A stretch of 64,000 bases of DNA, taken from positions 62,001-126,000 of the forward strand of contig NZ_JAUZQF010000027.1 in NCBI RefSeq assembly GCF_030718205.1. Reading direction: 5' to 3'. This document shows positions 7,762-16,926 of the stretch, piece by piece. The notes beneath the pieces were generated by a model. It searched no databases. It saw only the letters and a list, made by a program, of their open reading frames with translations, and was not told where the DNA came from. Source of the stretch: Nonomuraea turcica. GTDB taxonomy: Bacteria; Actinomycetota; Actinomycetes; Streptosporangiales; Streptosporangiaceae. Within the stretch, counting starts at the first letter, position 1, and the number at the start of each line of letters is the position of its first letter. A program made the position numbers and the translations under genes.

Positions 7762-9339
7762 ATGGAGATCACCGGCCCGATCCTCGACCGGTTCGACGAG
7801 ATCCTCACGCCGGAGGCGCTCGGTTTCGTGGCGGCTCTCCAGCGGGAGTTCGGCGCCAGACGGCTGGAGCTGCTGGAGGCACGGCAGACGCGGCAGACGG
7901 AGCTCTCAAACGGCGGCCTGCTCGACTTCCTCCCCGAGACCAAGGAGGTCAGGGAGGCCGAATGGCAGGTCGCGGCGCCGGCTCCCGGCCTGGAGGACCG
8001 CCGGGTCGAGATCACCGGGCCCGTCGACAAGAAGATGACCATCAACGCGCTCAACTCCGGCGCCAAGGTGTGGCTGGCCGACTTCGAGGACGCCAACTCC
8101 CCGCTCTGGGAAAACTGCGTGGCCGGCCATCTCAATCTGCGTGACGCACTTGACCGCACGATCGACTTCGAGACCGGCGGGAAGGCATACGCGCTGAGGC
8201 CCGACGACGAGCTGGCCACCGTCGTGGTGCGGCCGCGCGGCTGGCACCTGGACGAGAAGCACGCCCAGGTGGACGGGCAACCGGTGTCGGGGTCGCTGTT
8301 CGACTTCGGGCTCTACCTCTTCCACTGCGCCCAGCGGCAGATCGACAAGGGCAAGGGCCCCTACTTCTACCTGCCCAAGATCGAGTCGTACCTGGAGGCA
8401 CGGCTCTGGAACGACGTCTTCACCAGGGCGCAGGAGCTGCTCGGCATCCCCTACGGCACCATCAGGGCCACCGTGCTCATCGAGACCTACCCGGCCGCGT
8501 TCGAGATGGAGGAGATCCTCTACGAGTTGCGCGACCATTCGGCCGGGCTCAACGCGGGCCGCTGGGACTACCTGTTCAGCGTGATCAAGAAGTTCCGCAC
8601 CAGGGGCAGGGAGTTCCTGCTGCCCGAGCGGAACGCGGTCACGATGACGGCCCCGTTCATGCGCGCCTACACGGAGCTGCTGGTGCGCACCTGCCACAAG
8701 CGCGGCGCGCACGCCATCGGCGGGATGGCGGCGTTCATCCCCTCGCGCAGGGACCCCGAGGTCAACGCCGTGGCGCTGGAGAAGGTGCGGGCGGACAAGA
8801 CGCGCGAGTCGGGCGACGGGTTCGACGGGTCGTGGGTGGCCCACCCGGACCTGGTGCCGATCTGCCGCGAGGTGTTCGACGGAGTGCTGGGCTCGCGGCC
8901 CAACCAGCTCGACCGGCTGCGTGAGGACGTCAGCGTGACGGCGGCCGACCTGCTGGCGGTCTCGGAGACGCCTGGGGAGATCACCGAGACGGGGCTGCGT
9001 AGCAACGTGGACGTGGCGCTGCGTTACCTGGCCGCATGGATGGGCGGGCTGGGCGCGGTGGCGATCCACAACCTCATGGAGGACGCCGCCACGGCCGAGA
9101 TCTCGCGCTCGCAGATTTGGCAGTGGATCCACAACGACATCACGCTCGCGGACACGGGCGCGCAGGTGACCAAGGAGCTGGTCGAGCAGATCATCTCCGA
9201 GGAGCTCGCCAAGATCGCCGGGGAGCCGGGCTACGACGAGAAATTGTTCGACCAGGCCACCGCGTTGTTCAAGGAAGTGGCGCTGGACGACGACTTTGCC
9301 GAGTTCCTGACTCTTCCCGCTTATGCCCGCATGCCGTGA
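7762..9339 (+). CDS. aceB: Malate synthase A
   Basis: 525 aa, the usual length of the A isoform. It condenses glyoxylate with acetyl-CoA to malate and CoA in the cytosol. KIESYLEARLWNDVF and the ISRSQIWQW segment near the C-terminus are characteristic of the family. The ATG at 7762 has AAGAGG five bases upstream; a longer frame from GTG 7732 would add ten residues without a family match. It is the first gene of a five-gene run with three glycolate oxidase subunits and an IclR regulator, so its glyoxylate probably comes from glycolate rather than from isocitrate lyase, which is absent from the window. Confidence 0.96.
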   Translation: MEITGPILDRFDEILTPEALGFVAALQREFGARRLELLEARQTRQTELSNGGLLDFLPETKEVREAEWQVAAPAPGLEDRRVEITGPVDKKMTINALNSGAKVWLADFEDANSPLWENCVAGHLNLRDALDRTIDFETGGKAYALRPDDELATVVVRPRGWHLDEKHAQVDGQPVSGSLFDFGLYLFHCAQRQIDKGKGPYFYLPKIESYLEARLWNDVFTRAQELLGIPYGTIRATVLIETYPAAFEMEEILYELRDHSAGLNAGRWDYLFSVIKKFRTRGREFLLPERNAVTMTAPFMRAYTELLVRTCHKRGAHAIGGMAAFIPSRRDPEVNAVALEKVRADKTRESGDGFDGSWVAHPDLVPICREVFDGVLGSRPNQLDRLREDVSVTAADLLAVSETPGEITETGLRSNVDVALRYLAAWMGGLGAVAIHNLMEDAATAEISRSQIWQWIHNDITLADTGAQVTKELVEQIISEELAKIAGEPGYDEKLFDQATALFKEVALDDDFAEFLTLPAYARMP

Positions 9340-9363
9340 ATAATCGGACACGGAGGTGATCGA

Positions 9364-10803
9364 GTGCTGGACACCCTGGTGGCGGCCCTGCGTTCGCTAC
9401 TGCCCCCCGACTCGGTGATCACCGATCCGGTACGCCTGCGCACCTACGAGTGCGACGGCCTGACCTACCACCGGGCGACCCCGGGCGTGGTCGTGTTGCC
9501 GGACACGGCCGAACAGGTCGCCCGCGTGGTACGCCTGTGCAACGACTTCGGCGTGCCGTTCGTGGCCAGGGGCTCGGGCACGGGCCTGTCGGGCGGCGCG
9601 CTACCGCGCGAGGACGGCGTGCTCATCGTCACCTCCAAGATGCGGGCGATCCTGGAGATCGACCTGGACGATCGCCGGGCGGTCGTGGAGCCGGGCGTGA
9701 CCAACCTGGCCATCACCGAAGCCGTGCGCGACCGGGGTTATTACTACGCCCCCGACCCCTCCAGCCAGCAGGTCTGCTCGATCGGCGGCAACGTGGCGGA
9801 GAACTCCGGCGGCGCCCACTGCCTCAAGTACGGCTTCACCGTCAACCACGTCGAGGCCTGCGAGATCGTCACCCCCGACGGCGACCTGGTCACGCTCGAC
9901 CGCATGGACCCCGGCTACGACCTGCTGGGCGCGTTCATCGGCTCGGAGGGCACGCTGGGCATCGCCACCAAGATCACGGTACGTCTCAGCCGCGCGCCGC
10001 AGGCCGTGACCACGGTGCTGGCCGCGTTCGAGAGCATCGAGCAGGGCGGCCAGGCGGTGTCGGCGATCATCGGGGCGGGCATCGTGCCGGCCGCGATCGA
10101 GATGATGGACGCTCTCGCCATCGAGGCGGCCGAGGCGGCGGTGGCCTGCCGCTACCCGGAGGGCGCCGGGGCGGTGCTGATCGTCGAGCTGGACGGGCCC
10201 GAGGCGGAGGTCGAGCGGCAGTTCGCGCAACTCACCGAGATCTGCTCGGGGGCGTTCGAGCTGCGGGTGGCGGCCGATCCCGCCGAGCGGGCGGCGATCT
10301 GGAAGGGACGCAAGTCCGCGTTCGCCGCCGTCGGCCGCATCAGCCCGGCGTACATCGTGCAGGACGGCGTGGTGCCGCGCACCTCCCTGCCGAGCGTGCT
10401 GGCCGCCATCGACCGGCTGTCGGCCGAGCACGGGATCAGGGTGGCCAACGTCTTCCACGCCGGCGACGGCAACCTGCACCCGCTGGTGCTGTTCGACGAC
10501 GCCGAGCCGGGCGCGGGCGAGCGGGCCGAGGTGGTCTCCGGCGCGATCCTGGACCTGTGCATCGAGCACGGCGGCTCGATCACCGGCGAGCACGGCGTGG
10601 GCGTGGACAAGAGCCGTTACATGCCGAGGATGTTCAGCGAGACCGACCTCGACACGATGCAGCTGGTCCGGTGCGCGTTCGACCCCCGAGGGCTGTCCAA
10701 TCCGGGCAAGGTGTTCCCCACGCCGCGGCTGTGCGGTGAGGCGCCGGGCGTTCGGAAGGGCGCGCATCCGCTGGTGGAGTCCGGGAAGGCGGAGCAGTTC
10801 TGA
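9364..10803 (+). CDS. glcD: Glycolate oxidase FAD-binding subunit GlcD
   Basis: 479 aa. FAD_binding_4 domain in the first half (GSGTGLSGGALP, GGNVAENSGGAHCLKYG) and an FAD-oxidase C-terminal domain with HAGDGNLHP and GGSITGEHGVG. It is the catalytic flavin subunit of the membrane-associated GlcDEF complex that oxidises glycolate to glyoxylate, passing electrons to the respiratory chain. It starts with GTG at 9364 behind a good GGAGGTGATC ribosome-binding site, 24 bp after aceB. Its stop overlaps the glcE start by one base (TGATG). D-lactate dehydrogenases share the fold, but the glcE and glcF neighbours favour glycolate. Confidence 0.93.
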   Translation: MLDTLVAALRSLLPPDSVITDPVRLRTYECDGLTYHRATPGVVVLPDTAEQVARVVRLCNDFGVPFVARGSGTGLSGGALPREDGVLIVTSKMRAILEIDLDDRRAVVEPGVTNLAITEAVRDRGYYYAPDPSSQQVCSIGGNVAENSGGAHCLKYGFTVNHVEACEIVTPDGDLVTLDRMDPGYDLLGAFIGSEGTLGIATKITVRLSRAPQAVTTVLAAFESIEQGGQAVSAIIGAGIVPAAIEMMDALAIEAAEAAVACRYPEGAGAVLIVELDGPEAEVERQFAQLTEICSGAFELRVAADPAERAAIWKGRKSAFAAVGRISPAYIVQDGVVPRTSLPSVLAAIDRLSAEHGIRVANVFHAGDGNLHPLVLFDDAEPGAGERAEVVSGAILDLCIEHGGSITGEHGVGVDKSRYMPRMFSETDLDTMQLVRCAFDPRGLSNPGKVFPTPRLCGEAPGVRKGAHPLVESGKAEQF

Positions 10804-11990
10804 TGCTGCTGTCTGATGCTGGGGTGACGGTCAGGGAAGCGGGCGCGGACGACGTCGTCAGCGGGGTCAAGCCGCGCTGGGTGGCGTTGCCGGAGACGGT
10901 CGAGGAGATCGCGGCCGTGCTGCGCGCCTGCGCCGAACGGGACCTCGCGGTGGTCCCCGCCGGCGGCGGCACGAAGCTGCACTGGGGCCCGCCGCCGGAG
11001 CGGTGCGACGTCCTGCTCGACCTGTGTTGCATGAACGAGATCCTGGAGCACGCGGCCGGCGACCTCGTGGTGCGGGCGCAGGCCGGGGTGACGATGGACG
11101 CCCTGGCCGCCGCGCTCGCGGGCAAGGGACAGGAGCTCGCGCTGGACGTGCCGTTCGCCGAGGACTCGACGGTCGGCGGCACGCTGGCCACCGCGCCCGC
11201 GGGGCCGCGCGCGTTCCGCTATGGCACCGCCCGCGACCTGCTCATCGGCATCACGGTCGTGCTGCCCGACGGGACGATCGCGCGCTCGGGCGGCAAAGTG
11301 GTCAAGAACGTCGCGGGCTACGACCTCGGCAAGCTCTTCACCGGCTCGTACGGGACGCTCGGCGTCATCGCGGAGGCCACGTTCCGCCTGCACCCGCTGC
11401 CCGCCGACCGCCGCTGGATCACGGCGGAGCTCGATCGCGACGAGCTGCCGCCGATGGCCGCCGCGCTGGCCGCCTCGCAGGCCGAGCCGAGCGCCGCCGA
11501 GGTGGACTGGCCGGATCCCGGCGGGCCGCTGACCTTGGCCGTGCTGGTCGAGGGCGCGGCCGCAGGCTCCCGAGCCGAGGTGCTGCGCGCGCTGATTGGC
11601 AAGGGCACGGTGACCGGCGAGCCGCCGTCGTGGTGGGGACTGATCCAGAACGACGAGGTGCTGGTCGAGGTACGATTCCCGGCCACGGGCACGCAGGCCG
11701 TGCTGGACGTGGTGGCCGGCACCGGGCTGTCGCTGCGAGGCTCTGTGCTGTCCGGGCGGGTGGTGCTGGAGTCGTGGGGGGCGATCGCGGAGCCGGAGCT
11801 GGCCGCGGCGGTGTCCGTGTTGCGCAAGCGGGTCGAGGCGGCCGGCGGGCGGGTGAGCGTGCTCGCCGCTCCTTACCCGAGCGTCGACCGGTGGGGGCAG
11901 GTCAGCGGGTTGCCCCTGATGCGGCGGGTCAAGGAGCAGTTCGATCCCGGGCGCAGGATGTCTCCCGGCCGCTTTGTGGGAGGGATCTAG
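10803..11990 (+). CDS. glcE: Glycolate oxidase subunit GlcE
   Basis: 395 aa, a second, shorter FAD-binding-type subunit. It shows GGGTKLHWG and DSTVGGTLATAPAGP, the divergent FAD_binding_4 signature of GlcE, and GSYGTLGVIAEATF. The start ATG overlaps the glcD stop, and glcF begins immediately after its TAG. In the family GlcE is required for activity together with GlcD and GlcF. At the sequence ends the protein matches family length, with no sign of damage. Confidence 0.9.
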   Translation: MLLSDAGVTVREAGADDVVSGVKPRWVALPETVEEIAAVLRACAERDLAVVPAGGGTKLHWGPPPERCDVLLDLCCMNEILEHAAGDLVVRAQAGVTMDALAAALAGKGQELALDVPFAEDSTVGGTLATAPAGPRAFRYGTARDLLIGITVVLPDGTIARSGGKVVKNVAGYDLGKLFTGSYGTLGVIAEATFRLHPLPADRRWITAELDRDELPPMAAALAASQAEPSAAEVDWPDPGGPLTLAVLVEGAAAGSRAEVLRALIGKGTVTGEPPSWWGLIQNDEVLVEVRFPATGTQAVLDVVAGTGLSLRGSVLSGRVVLESWGAIAEPELAAAVSVLRKRVEAAGGRVSVLAAPYPSVDRWGQVSGLPLMRRVKEQFDPGRRMSPGRFVGGI

Positions 11991-13193
11991 ATGGACCCGA
12001 AACTGATCAACGATTGTGTGCACTGCGGGTTCTGCCTGCCGACGTGTCCGACGTACCTGCTCTGGGGCGAGGAGATGGACTCGCCGCGCGGGCGGATCCA
12101 CCTGATGCAGCAGCATGTCGAGGGCACCCCGATCACGCCGGAAATGGCGGGGCATTTCGACGCTTGCCTGGGATGCATGGCGTGCGTGACCGCCTGCCCG
12201 TCCGGGGTCAAGTACGACCGGTTGATCGAGCTGACCAGGGCGGAGGTCGAGCGACGGCACGAACGCGACCCGCAGGAGCGGGCCGTGCGCGGCATCGTGT
12301 TCTCCCTGTTCCCTTACCCGCGCAGGCTGCGGCTGCTGCGGCCGGGGATGTGGCTGGCCGAGCGGATGGCGCCCTTGCTCACGCGCGTCAACCCCAGCCT
12401 CGGGGCCATGGCCGCGCTGGCGCCGCGCGTGGAGCGGCGGCAGCGGCTGCCGCGCGTGGTCCGGGCTCGCGGGGAGCGCCGTGCTGTGGTCGGCATGCTC
12501 ACCGGGTGCGTGCAGGGCGAGTTCTTCCCCCAGGTGAACGCGGCCACGGCGCGGGTGCTCGCGCTGGAGGGCTGCGACGTGGTCATCCCGCGGGGTCAGG
12601 GCTGCTGCGGGGCGCTCAGCGTGCACTCCGGGCGCGAGGACCAGGCCAGGCGACTGGCCCGGCGCACCGTCAGGACCTTCGAGCAGGCCGGGGTGGACAC
12701 CGTCGTGGTGAACGCGGCCGGCTGCGGCTCCACCATGAAGGAGTACGCCGTGCTGCTCGGCCGCGAGCCCGGCTTCAAGGTGCGTGACCTGTCGGAGTTC
12801 CTGACGGAGCTGGGACCCGTGGCCAGGCGGCATCCGCTGCCGCTCACCGTCGCCTACCACGACGCCTGCCACCTGGCCCACGCCCAGGGCGTGCGCGCCC
12901 AGCCGCGCGAGCTGCTGAGCGGCATTCCCGGACTGGAGCTGCGCGAGATCCCCGAGTCGGCCATCTGCTGCGGCTCGGCGGGCACGTACAACATCTTCCA
13001 GCCGCAGGCCGCCCGCGACCTGGGCGACAGGAAGGCCAAGGCGGTCGGCTCGACCAGGGCCGAGCTGCTGGTCTCCGCCAACCCCGGGTGCACCATGCAG
13101 ATCGCCGCCGCCATGCGGCGGGCCGGCGCGGAGATCAGGGTGGCGCACACCGCCGAGGTGCTGGACGCCTCGCTGCGCGGGGTGAGCCTGTGA
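11991..13193 (+). CDS. glcF: Glycolate oxidase iron-sulfur subunit GlcF
   Basis: 400 aa. Two [4Fe-4S] ferredoxin-type motifs lie at the N-terminus: CVHCGFCLPTCP at about residues 8-19 and CLGCMACVTACP at about 59-70. Two CCG (cysteine-rich) domains follow, with GCCGALS and CCGSAGTYN. It carries electrons from the GlcDE flavins to the membrane quinone pool or another acceptor. The ATG follows the glcE stop without a gap, and the 3' end overlaps iclR by GTGA, indicating strict co-translation. Confidence 0.93.
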   Translation: MDPKLINDCVHCGFCLPTCPTYLLWGEEMDSPRGRIHLMQQHVEGTPITPEMAGHFDACLGCMACVTACPSGVKYDRLIELTRAEVERRHERDPQERAVRGIVFSLFPYPRRLRLLRPGMWLAERMAPLLTRVNPSLGAMAALAPRVERRQRLPRVVRARGERRAVVGMLTGCVQGEFFPQVNAATARVLALEGCDVVIPRGQGCCGALSVHSGREDQARRLARRTVRTFEQAGVDTVVVNAAGCGSTMKEYAVLLGREPGFKVRDLSEFLTELGPVARRHPLPLTVAYHDACHLAHAQGVRAQPRELLSGIPGLELREIPESAICCGSAGTYNIFQPQAARDLGDRKAKAVGSTRAELLVSANPGCTMQIAAAMRRAGAEIRVAHTAEVLDASLRGVSL

Positions 13194-13933
13194 GTGTCCA
13201 GTCGGTCGAGCGGGCGCTCGATGTGCTGGAGGCGCTGGCCGCGCATGGCGGCGAGGCCGGACTGTCGGAGATCGCGGCCAGGACCGGGCTGCCGTACGGC
13301 ACCATTCACCGGCTGCTGCAGACCCTGCTCGCGCGTGGCTACGTGCGCCAGGAATCTGACAGAAGGTACGCCCTGGGCGGCGGCCTGGTGCGGCTCGGCG
13401 GCATCGCGGAGAGCATGGTGGGCGTGTGGGCGCAGCCGTACCTGACGAAGATGGTCGAGCTGTCCGGCGAGACCGCGAACCTGGCCGTGCTCGAAGGGGA
13501 CTTCGTCGTCTACGTGGCGCAGGTTCCCTCACCGCGGAGGCTGCGCATGTTCGCCGAGGTCGGCCGGCGGGTGCTGCCGCACAGCACCGCCGTGGGCAAG
13601 GTGCTGCTGGCGGGGCGGCCCAACGGCGAAGCGGTCGCCGTGTTCGAGCGGACCGGCATGCCGCGCCGCACCCCCAACACGATCACCGACGTCGGCGGCA
13701 TGCTCACCGAGCTCGACGTCGTCAGGGCCCGCGGCTACGCCATGGACCTGGGCGAGGAGGAGCTGGGCGTGCACTGCCTGGCCGTGCCCGTGTGGGACGG
13801 CAACCGGGTGGTGGCCGCGATGTCGGTGTCGGGGCCCGCCGAACGCATCGACGCGCGGGACCGCGACGAGCTGGCCGAGGGCTTGCGCAAGATCGCCCTC
13901 GACTTCGGCAACGAGCTCAGCCCTCCGTCTTAG
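13190..13933 (+). CDS. IclR-family transcriptional regulator
   Basis: 247 aa. A winged helix-turn-helix occupies about residues 1-70 (SVERALDVLEALAAHGGEAG, then GTIHRLLQTLLARGYV), followed by the IclR effector-binding domain ending in SGPAERI. The start is GTG at 13190 because this gives the family N-terminus and a 4-bp overlap with glcF. In E. coli IclR represses the glyoxylate bypass and senses glyoxylate and pyruvate. Being the last gene of the aceB-glcDEF operon, this protein most likely controls it, perhaps through the inverted repeats before aceB. Ligand and operator are inferred. Confidence 0.9.
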   Translation: MSVQSVERALDVLEALAAHGGEAGLSEIAARTGLPYGTIHRLLQTLLARGYVRQESDRRYALGGGLVRLGGIAESMVGVWAQPYLTKMVELSGETANLAVLEGDFVVYVAQVPSPRRLRMFAEVGRRVLPHSTAVGKVLLAGRPNGEAVAVFERTGMPRRTPNTITDVGGMLTELDVVRARGYAMDLGEEELGVHCLAVPVWDGNRVVAAMSVSGPAERIDARDRDELAEGLRKIALDFGNELSPPS

Positions 13934-13952
13934 GGCCGGTTACCGTTGAGGC

Positions 13953-14165
13953 ATGTGTAGGAGCATCAAGACCCTCCGTCCCCCGTTCACCGAGAGCGTG
14001 ACCGAGGAGGACGTGCGCGCGGCCGCGCTGCAGTACGTCAGGAAGATCTCCGGCTTCCGCGCGCCGGCGGCGCACAACGCCGAGGCGTTCGACCGGGCCG
14101 TCGAGACGATCACCCGGGCGTCGGAGGAGCTGCTGGGGGCGCTTCAAGTTCGTGGATCTCGTTGA
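13953..14165 (+). CDS. DUF2277-family small protein
   Basis: 70 aa beginning MCRSIKTLRPPFTES, the conserved start of the DUF2277 family, followed by an amphipathic helical region ending in LLGALQVRGSR. Function is not known. It is 19 bp after iclR on the same strand and may be read from that transcript. The predicted protein is soluble and cytosolic. Confidence 0.82.
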   Translation: MCRSIKTLRPPFTESVTEEDVRAAALQYVRKISGFRAPAAHNAEAFDRAVETITRASEELLGALQVRGSR

Positions 14166-14171
14166 CAGGCT

Positions 14172-14215
14172 CTCCTGGCGGGGGACGATGTAATCCCTGA
14201 CGATTCCCCCAGGAG
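14172..14215 (+). promoter_or_regulatory. Hairpin that sequesters the ribosome-binding site of the zincin gene
   Basis: CTCCT (14172-14176) pairs with AGGAG (14211-14215), the Shine-Dalgarno of the gene starting at 14221. GGGGG (14180-14184) pairs with CCCCC (14206-14210), with a short bulge between and a loop of about 21 bases. In the folded state the ribosome-binding site is buried. Whether this is a regulatory switch or just a terminator-like fold is not shown. Confidence 0.5.
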
Positions 14216-14220
14216 CTGCC

Positions 14221-16134
14221 ATGATCAGCGGGTTGTACGAGGGGCAGGACGGCGACTCGCGGCTGGCGCTCCGCGTCGACGTCGACGGGACCAGGCCGAC
14301 CGGGCGGGTGAGCGGCGACCTGTTCGCCGTGGCGGGCGCGACGATCTCGTATGTCGGGTCGTTCGTGGTCAACGCCCCCGCCGTGCGGGCCGAGGGTGCC
14401 GAGGCCCGGATCGACGGGCGCGGGGTGTTCACCTTCGACACGCCGGACGAGGACGTGAGCGTGACGATCATCGACGGGTCGGGGACGGCGGCGGTGGCGG
14501 GGCGCACCTATCAGCTGTCGTTCTCCTCGCCGTTCTTCCGGCGGGTGCTGCTCGAGCAGGACTCGGTGACGGGCACGGTGCCGTTCGTGTCGTACCGCAC
14601 CGGGTCGCTGCCGGGTCCGAGCGGGTCGCCCGCGAGGGAGTTGAGTGTGACCGCCGCGTACGCCGAGGCGGGCATCGAGCTGACGACGGCGGAGCCCGGG
14701 GTGATCCCGGTGGACGGGTCGGGGGCGGATCTGGCGTGGAACGACGCCGAGTTGCACCATGCGATGACGCAGCAGTTCAGCACGTTCGCGGACGCGCCGG
14801 CGTGGCGGGTGTGGCTGCTGGTGGCCAGCAAGCATGTGGGCGGCTACCGGGGCATCATGTTCGACTACAACGACGCCCATCAGCGGCAGGGGGCGGCGGT
14901 CTTCTACGACGCGATCAAGGGCGACTCCCCGCAGGCGCAACGCGCGCAGCTACGGACGTATGTGCATGAGTTAGGGCACGCCTTCAACCTGCTCCACTCC
15001 TGGCAGAAGAACCTCGCCACCCCACCCCAGCCCCTCGGCCCGGACGGCGGCTTCGGTGATCTGTCGTGGATGAACTACGTACAGAACTTCAGGCCCGGTG
15101 GTGAACAGGGCTATTGGGCGGCCTTCCCCTTCCAGTTCACCGACCCGGAGCTGGTGCACCTGCGCCACGGCTTCTTCCGCGACGTCGCCATGGGCGCCAA
15201 CGCGTTCGGCACCGGGGCGGCCGAGATCGAACCGTTCGAGCAGCCGGTCGAGGACCATTCCGGGTTGCGGCTGGAGTTGCGCGCCAAGGAGTCGTTCGAG
15301 CTGGGCGAGCCCGTCGTGGTCGAGCTCAAGCTCGCCTGCGCCGGCGAGCCCCGCGTCACCCACGGCCACCTGCACCCGGACTCGGAGTTCACGCAGGTGT
15401 CGATCACGCAGCCGGGCGGCAGGACCGTGTTGTACCGGCCGATGATCCGCCACTGCGTGGACACCTCGCCGGACATCCGGCTGGACGAGGGCAACCCGGC
15501 CCTGTACCGCAGCGCGTACATCGGGCACGGCCGCGACGGGCACTACTTCCAGCAGCCCGGCGAATACCAGGTCCGCGCCCAGTACATCGCCGCCGACGGC
15601 TCCCGCATCGTCTCCCCCGCCTGCCTGGTCAGGGTACGTTTCCCGGTCGCCCGCGACGACCACCAGGTGGCGGAGCTGATGCTGGGCGAGGAGCAGGGCA
15701 AGCTGTTCTCACTGCTCGGCTCCGACTCGCCGGCGCTGCGCTCGGGCAACCTGGCGCTGGACGAGGTGATCGACAGGTACGGCGACCACCGGCTGGCCAC
15801 GTACGCGCGGATGGTGAAGGGCCTGAACGCGGAGAGCGAGTTCAAGGCGCTGACGGCGGACAAGCGGCTGCGCGTGCGCCCACCGGATCCCAAGCAGGGC
15901 ATCGAGCACCTCACGCGGGTCGTGCAGGAGGCCACCATCGACAACATCACCCTGAACCTGGTGATGCGCCGCCTCGCCAGGGCCCAGGCCAGGCAGGGTG
16001 ATCTGGGGCGGGCCAACGCGGTCGTGGACCAGATGGTCGCCACGTTCCAGGCCAAAGGGGTCAACCCGGTCGTCATGGGGCAGATACGGCGGCAGGCCGA
16101 ACTGACGAAGGCGGCGCTCGGCGCCGAGGCCTGA
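14221..16134 (+). CDS. Zincin-like putative metallopeptidase of unknown family
   Basis: 637 aa with no signal peptide or membrane segment. The first 150 residues look beta-rich. HELGHAFNLLH at residues 249-259 is a complete extended zinc site (HExxHxxxxxH), and WMNY at about 283-286 could be the methionine turn of metzincins. The C-terminal half (from about 330) has an Ig/beta-like region followed by a helical tail. It is therefore probably a zinc-dependent peptidase or a derivative of one, but I cannot name a family or substrate. The AGGAG ribosome-binding site six bases upstream supports the ATG at 14221. A strong hairpin follows the stop. Confidence 0.65.
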   Translation: MISGLYEGQDGDSRLALRVDVDGTRPTGRVSGDLFAVAGATISYVGSFVVNAPAVRAEGAEARIDGRGVFTFDTPDEDVSVTIIDGSGTAAVAGRTYQLSFSSPFFRRVLLEQDSVTGTVPFVSYRTGSLPGPSGSPARELSVTAAYAEAGIELTTAEPGVIPVDGSGADLAWNDAELHHAMTQQFSTFADAPAWRVWLLVASKHVGGYRGIMFDYNDAHQRQGAAVFYDAIKGDSPQAQRAQLRTYVHELGHAFNLLHSWQKNLATPPQPLGPDGGFGDLSWMNYVQNFRPGGEQGYWAAFPFQFTDPELVHLRHGFFRDVAMGANAFGTGAAEIEPFEQPVEDHSGLRLELRAKESFELGEPVVVELKLACAGEPRVTHGHLHPDSEFTQVSITQPGGRTVLYRPMIRHCVDTSPDIRLDEGNPALYRSAYIGHGRDGHYFQQPGEYQVRAQYIAADGSRIVSPACLVRVRFPVARDDHQVAELMLGEEQGKLFSLLGSDSPALRSGNLALDEVIDRYGDHRLATYARMVKGLNAESEFKALTADKRLRVRPPDPKQGIEHLTRVVQEATIDNITLNLVMRRLARAQARQGDLGRANAVVDQMVATFQAKGVNPVVMGQIRRQAELTKAALGAEA

Positions 16135-16184
16135 GTCCCGTCAAGCGGTCCGGGAGAGCACCGTGTGAAGTGCCGGCGACAGCC

Positions 16185-16212
16185 GGCCGGCCACCGTCAT
16201 CGGTGGCCGGCC
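16185..16212. terminator. Perfect 12-bp stem hairpin between convergent genes
   Basis: GGCCGGCCACCG (16185-16196), loop TCAT and CGGTGGCCGGCC (16201-16212) form a perfect 12-bp stem. No T run follows on either strand, as is common for actinomycete terminators. It lies between the zincin gene and the 3' end of the minus-strand gene ending at 16215 and can serve both. Confidence 0.75.
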
Positions 16213-16214
16213 CG

Positions 16215-16844
16215 TCATCCGGCGAGCCGATTCAGGAAGCTGTAGCAGGGCTCTCGGCGGAAGTCATGGAACGTGGCGCAGGGGTCCGCGACGCCTCCCC
16301 CGAAAACCCGTGGCCGTTCCGGCTCTGGCTCCGGCCGCTCCGGAGGAGGCGCCTGTGGGGTCGGTGAGCCGACTCGAGGCGTCGTCTTGGGGCGCTTGGG
16401 GACGGGCGTCCGGGGAGCGGCCGACCGCTGCGGCCGGGCCGCCGGCGTGATCGGCGGTGCCGGGGCGGACGACGGCACCGGGGCGGACGACGGGACCACC
16501 GCTCCTGGCGGGGGCACGGCCTGCAGCCACGGAGCCGGGACGGGGACCGTGTTCTGGAACGTTCCATGGACCAGCATCGGGGATGCGATCCATCTCGTAT
16601 GAGAGATGGCGGAAGTAGCGGAGGGTGAATTGGATCTTACGGAAAGCTGCGTTTCCTCATCCATTTCCGGAGTTCTTTGTGAGGACCGTTCCGAGGAACC
16701 GGTAAATGCCAGGAATATTCCCAGGACGGCGGTGACCAGGACCCCGGCCGCGCCTGCCACCGATCGCAGGTGCCCACGGCTACCTGCGGAAATGGATCTA
16801 AGCGGGGACAAGTCGTGATTCCTTTGTGATTGGTGTGCGAGCAT
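16215..16844 (-). CDS. Single-pass membrane protein with Pro-rich linker, unknown function
   Basis: 209 aa from ATG 16844: a basic N-terminus, one transmembrane helix at about residues 29-46 (VAGAAGVLVTAVLGIFLAF), a Ser/Pro/Ala-rich low-complexity stalk of about 120 residues, and a short C-terminal segment DPCATFHDFRREPCYSFLNR containing two cysteines that could form a disulfide. Topology suggests a surface-exposed tail. I recognise no family. The start is uncertain because no ribosome-binding site is evident and the frame stays open upstream to 17051, across the start region of the divergent gene. Confidence 0.5.
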   Translation of the reverse strand: MLAHQSQRNHDLSPLRSISAGSRGHLRSVAGAAGVLVTAVLGIFLAFTGSSERSSQRTPEMDEETQLSVRSNSPSATSAISHTRWIASPMLVHGTFQNTVPVPAPWLQAVPPPGAVVPSSAPVPSSAPAPPITPAARPQRSAAPRTPVPKRPKTTPRVGSPTPQAPPPERPEPEPERPRVFGGGVADPCATFHDFRREPCYSFLNRLAG

Positions 16845-16926
16845 TCGTCTGTTGCGGCTAGTGTGGTCCATCACCCTCGAAGCAGACGAGTTTTCCCCCG
16901 ATACGACTGCAGGAGTTGTCACCGCA

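Noticed and set aside
10617..13532. Very long open frame opposite the glycolate oxidase genes
   Set aside because: It is antisense to three well-conserved genes, is Arg/Pro/Gly/His-rich and has no recognisable domain: the usual artefact of high-GC coding DNA.
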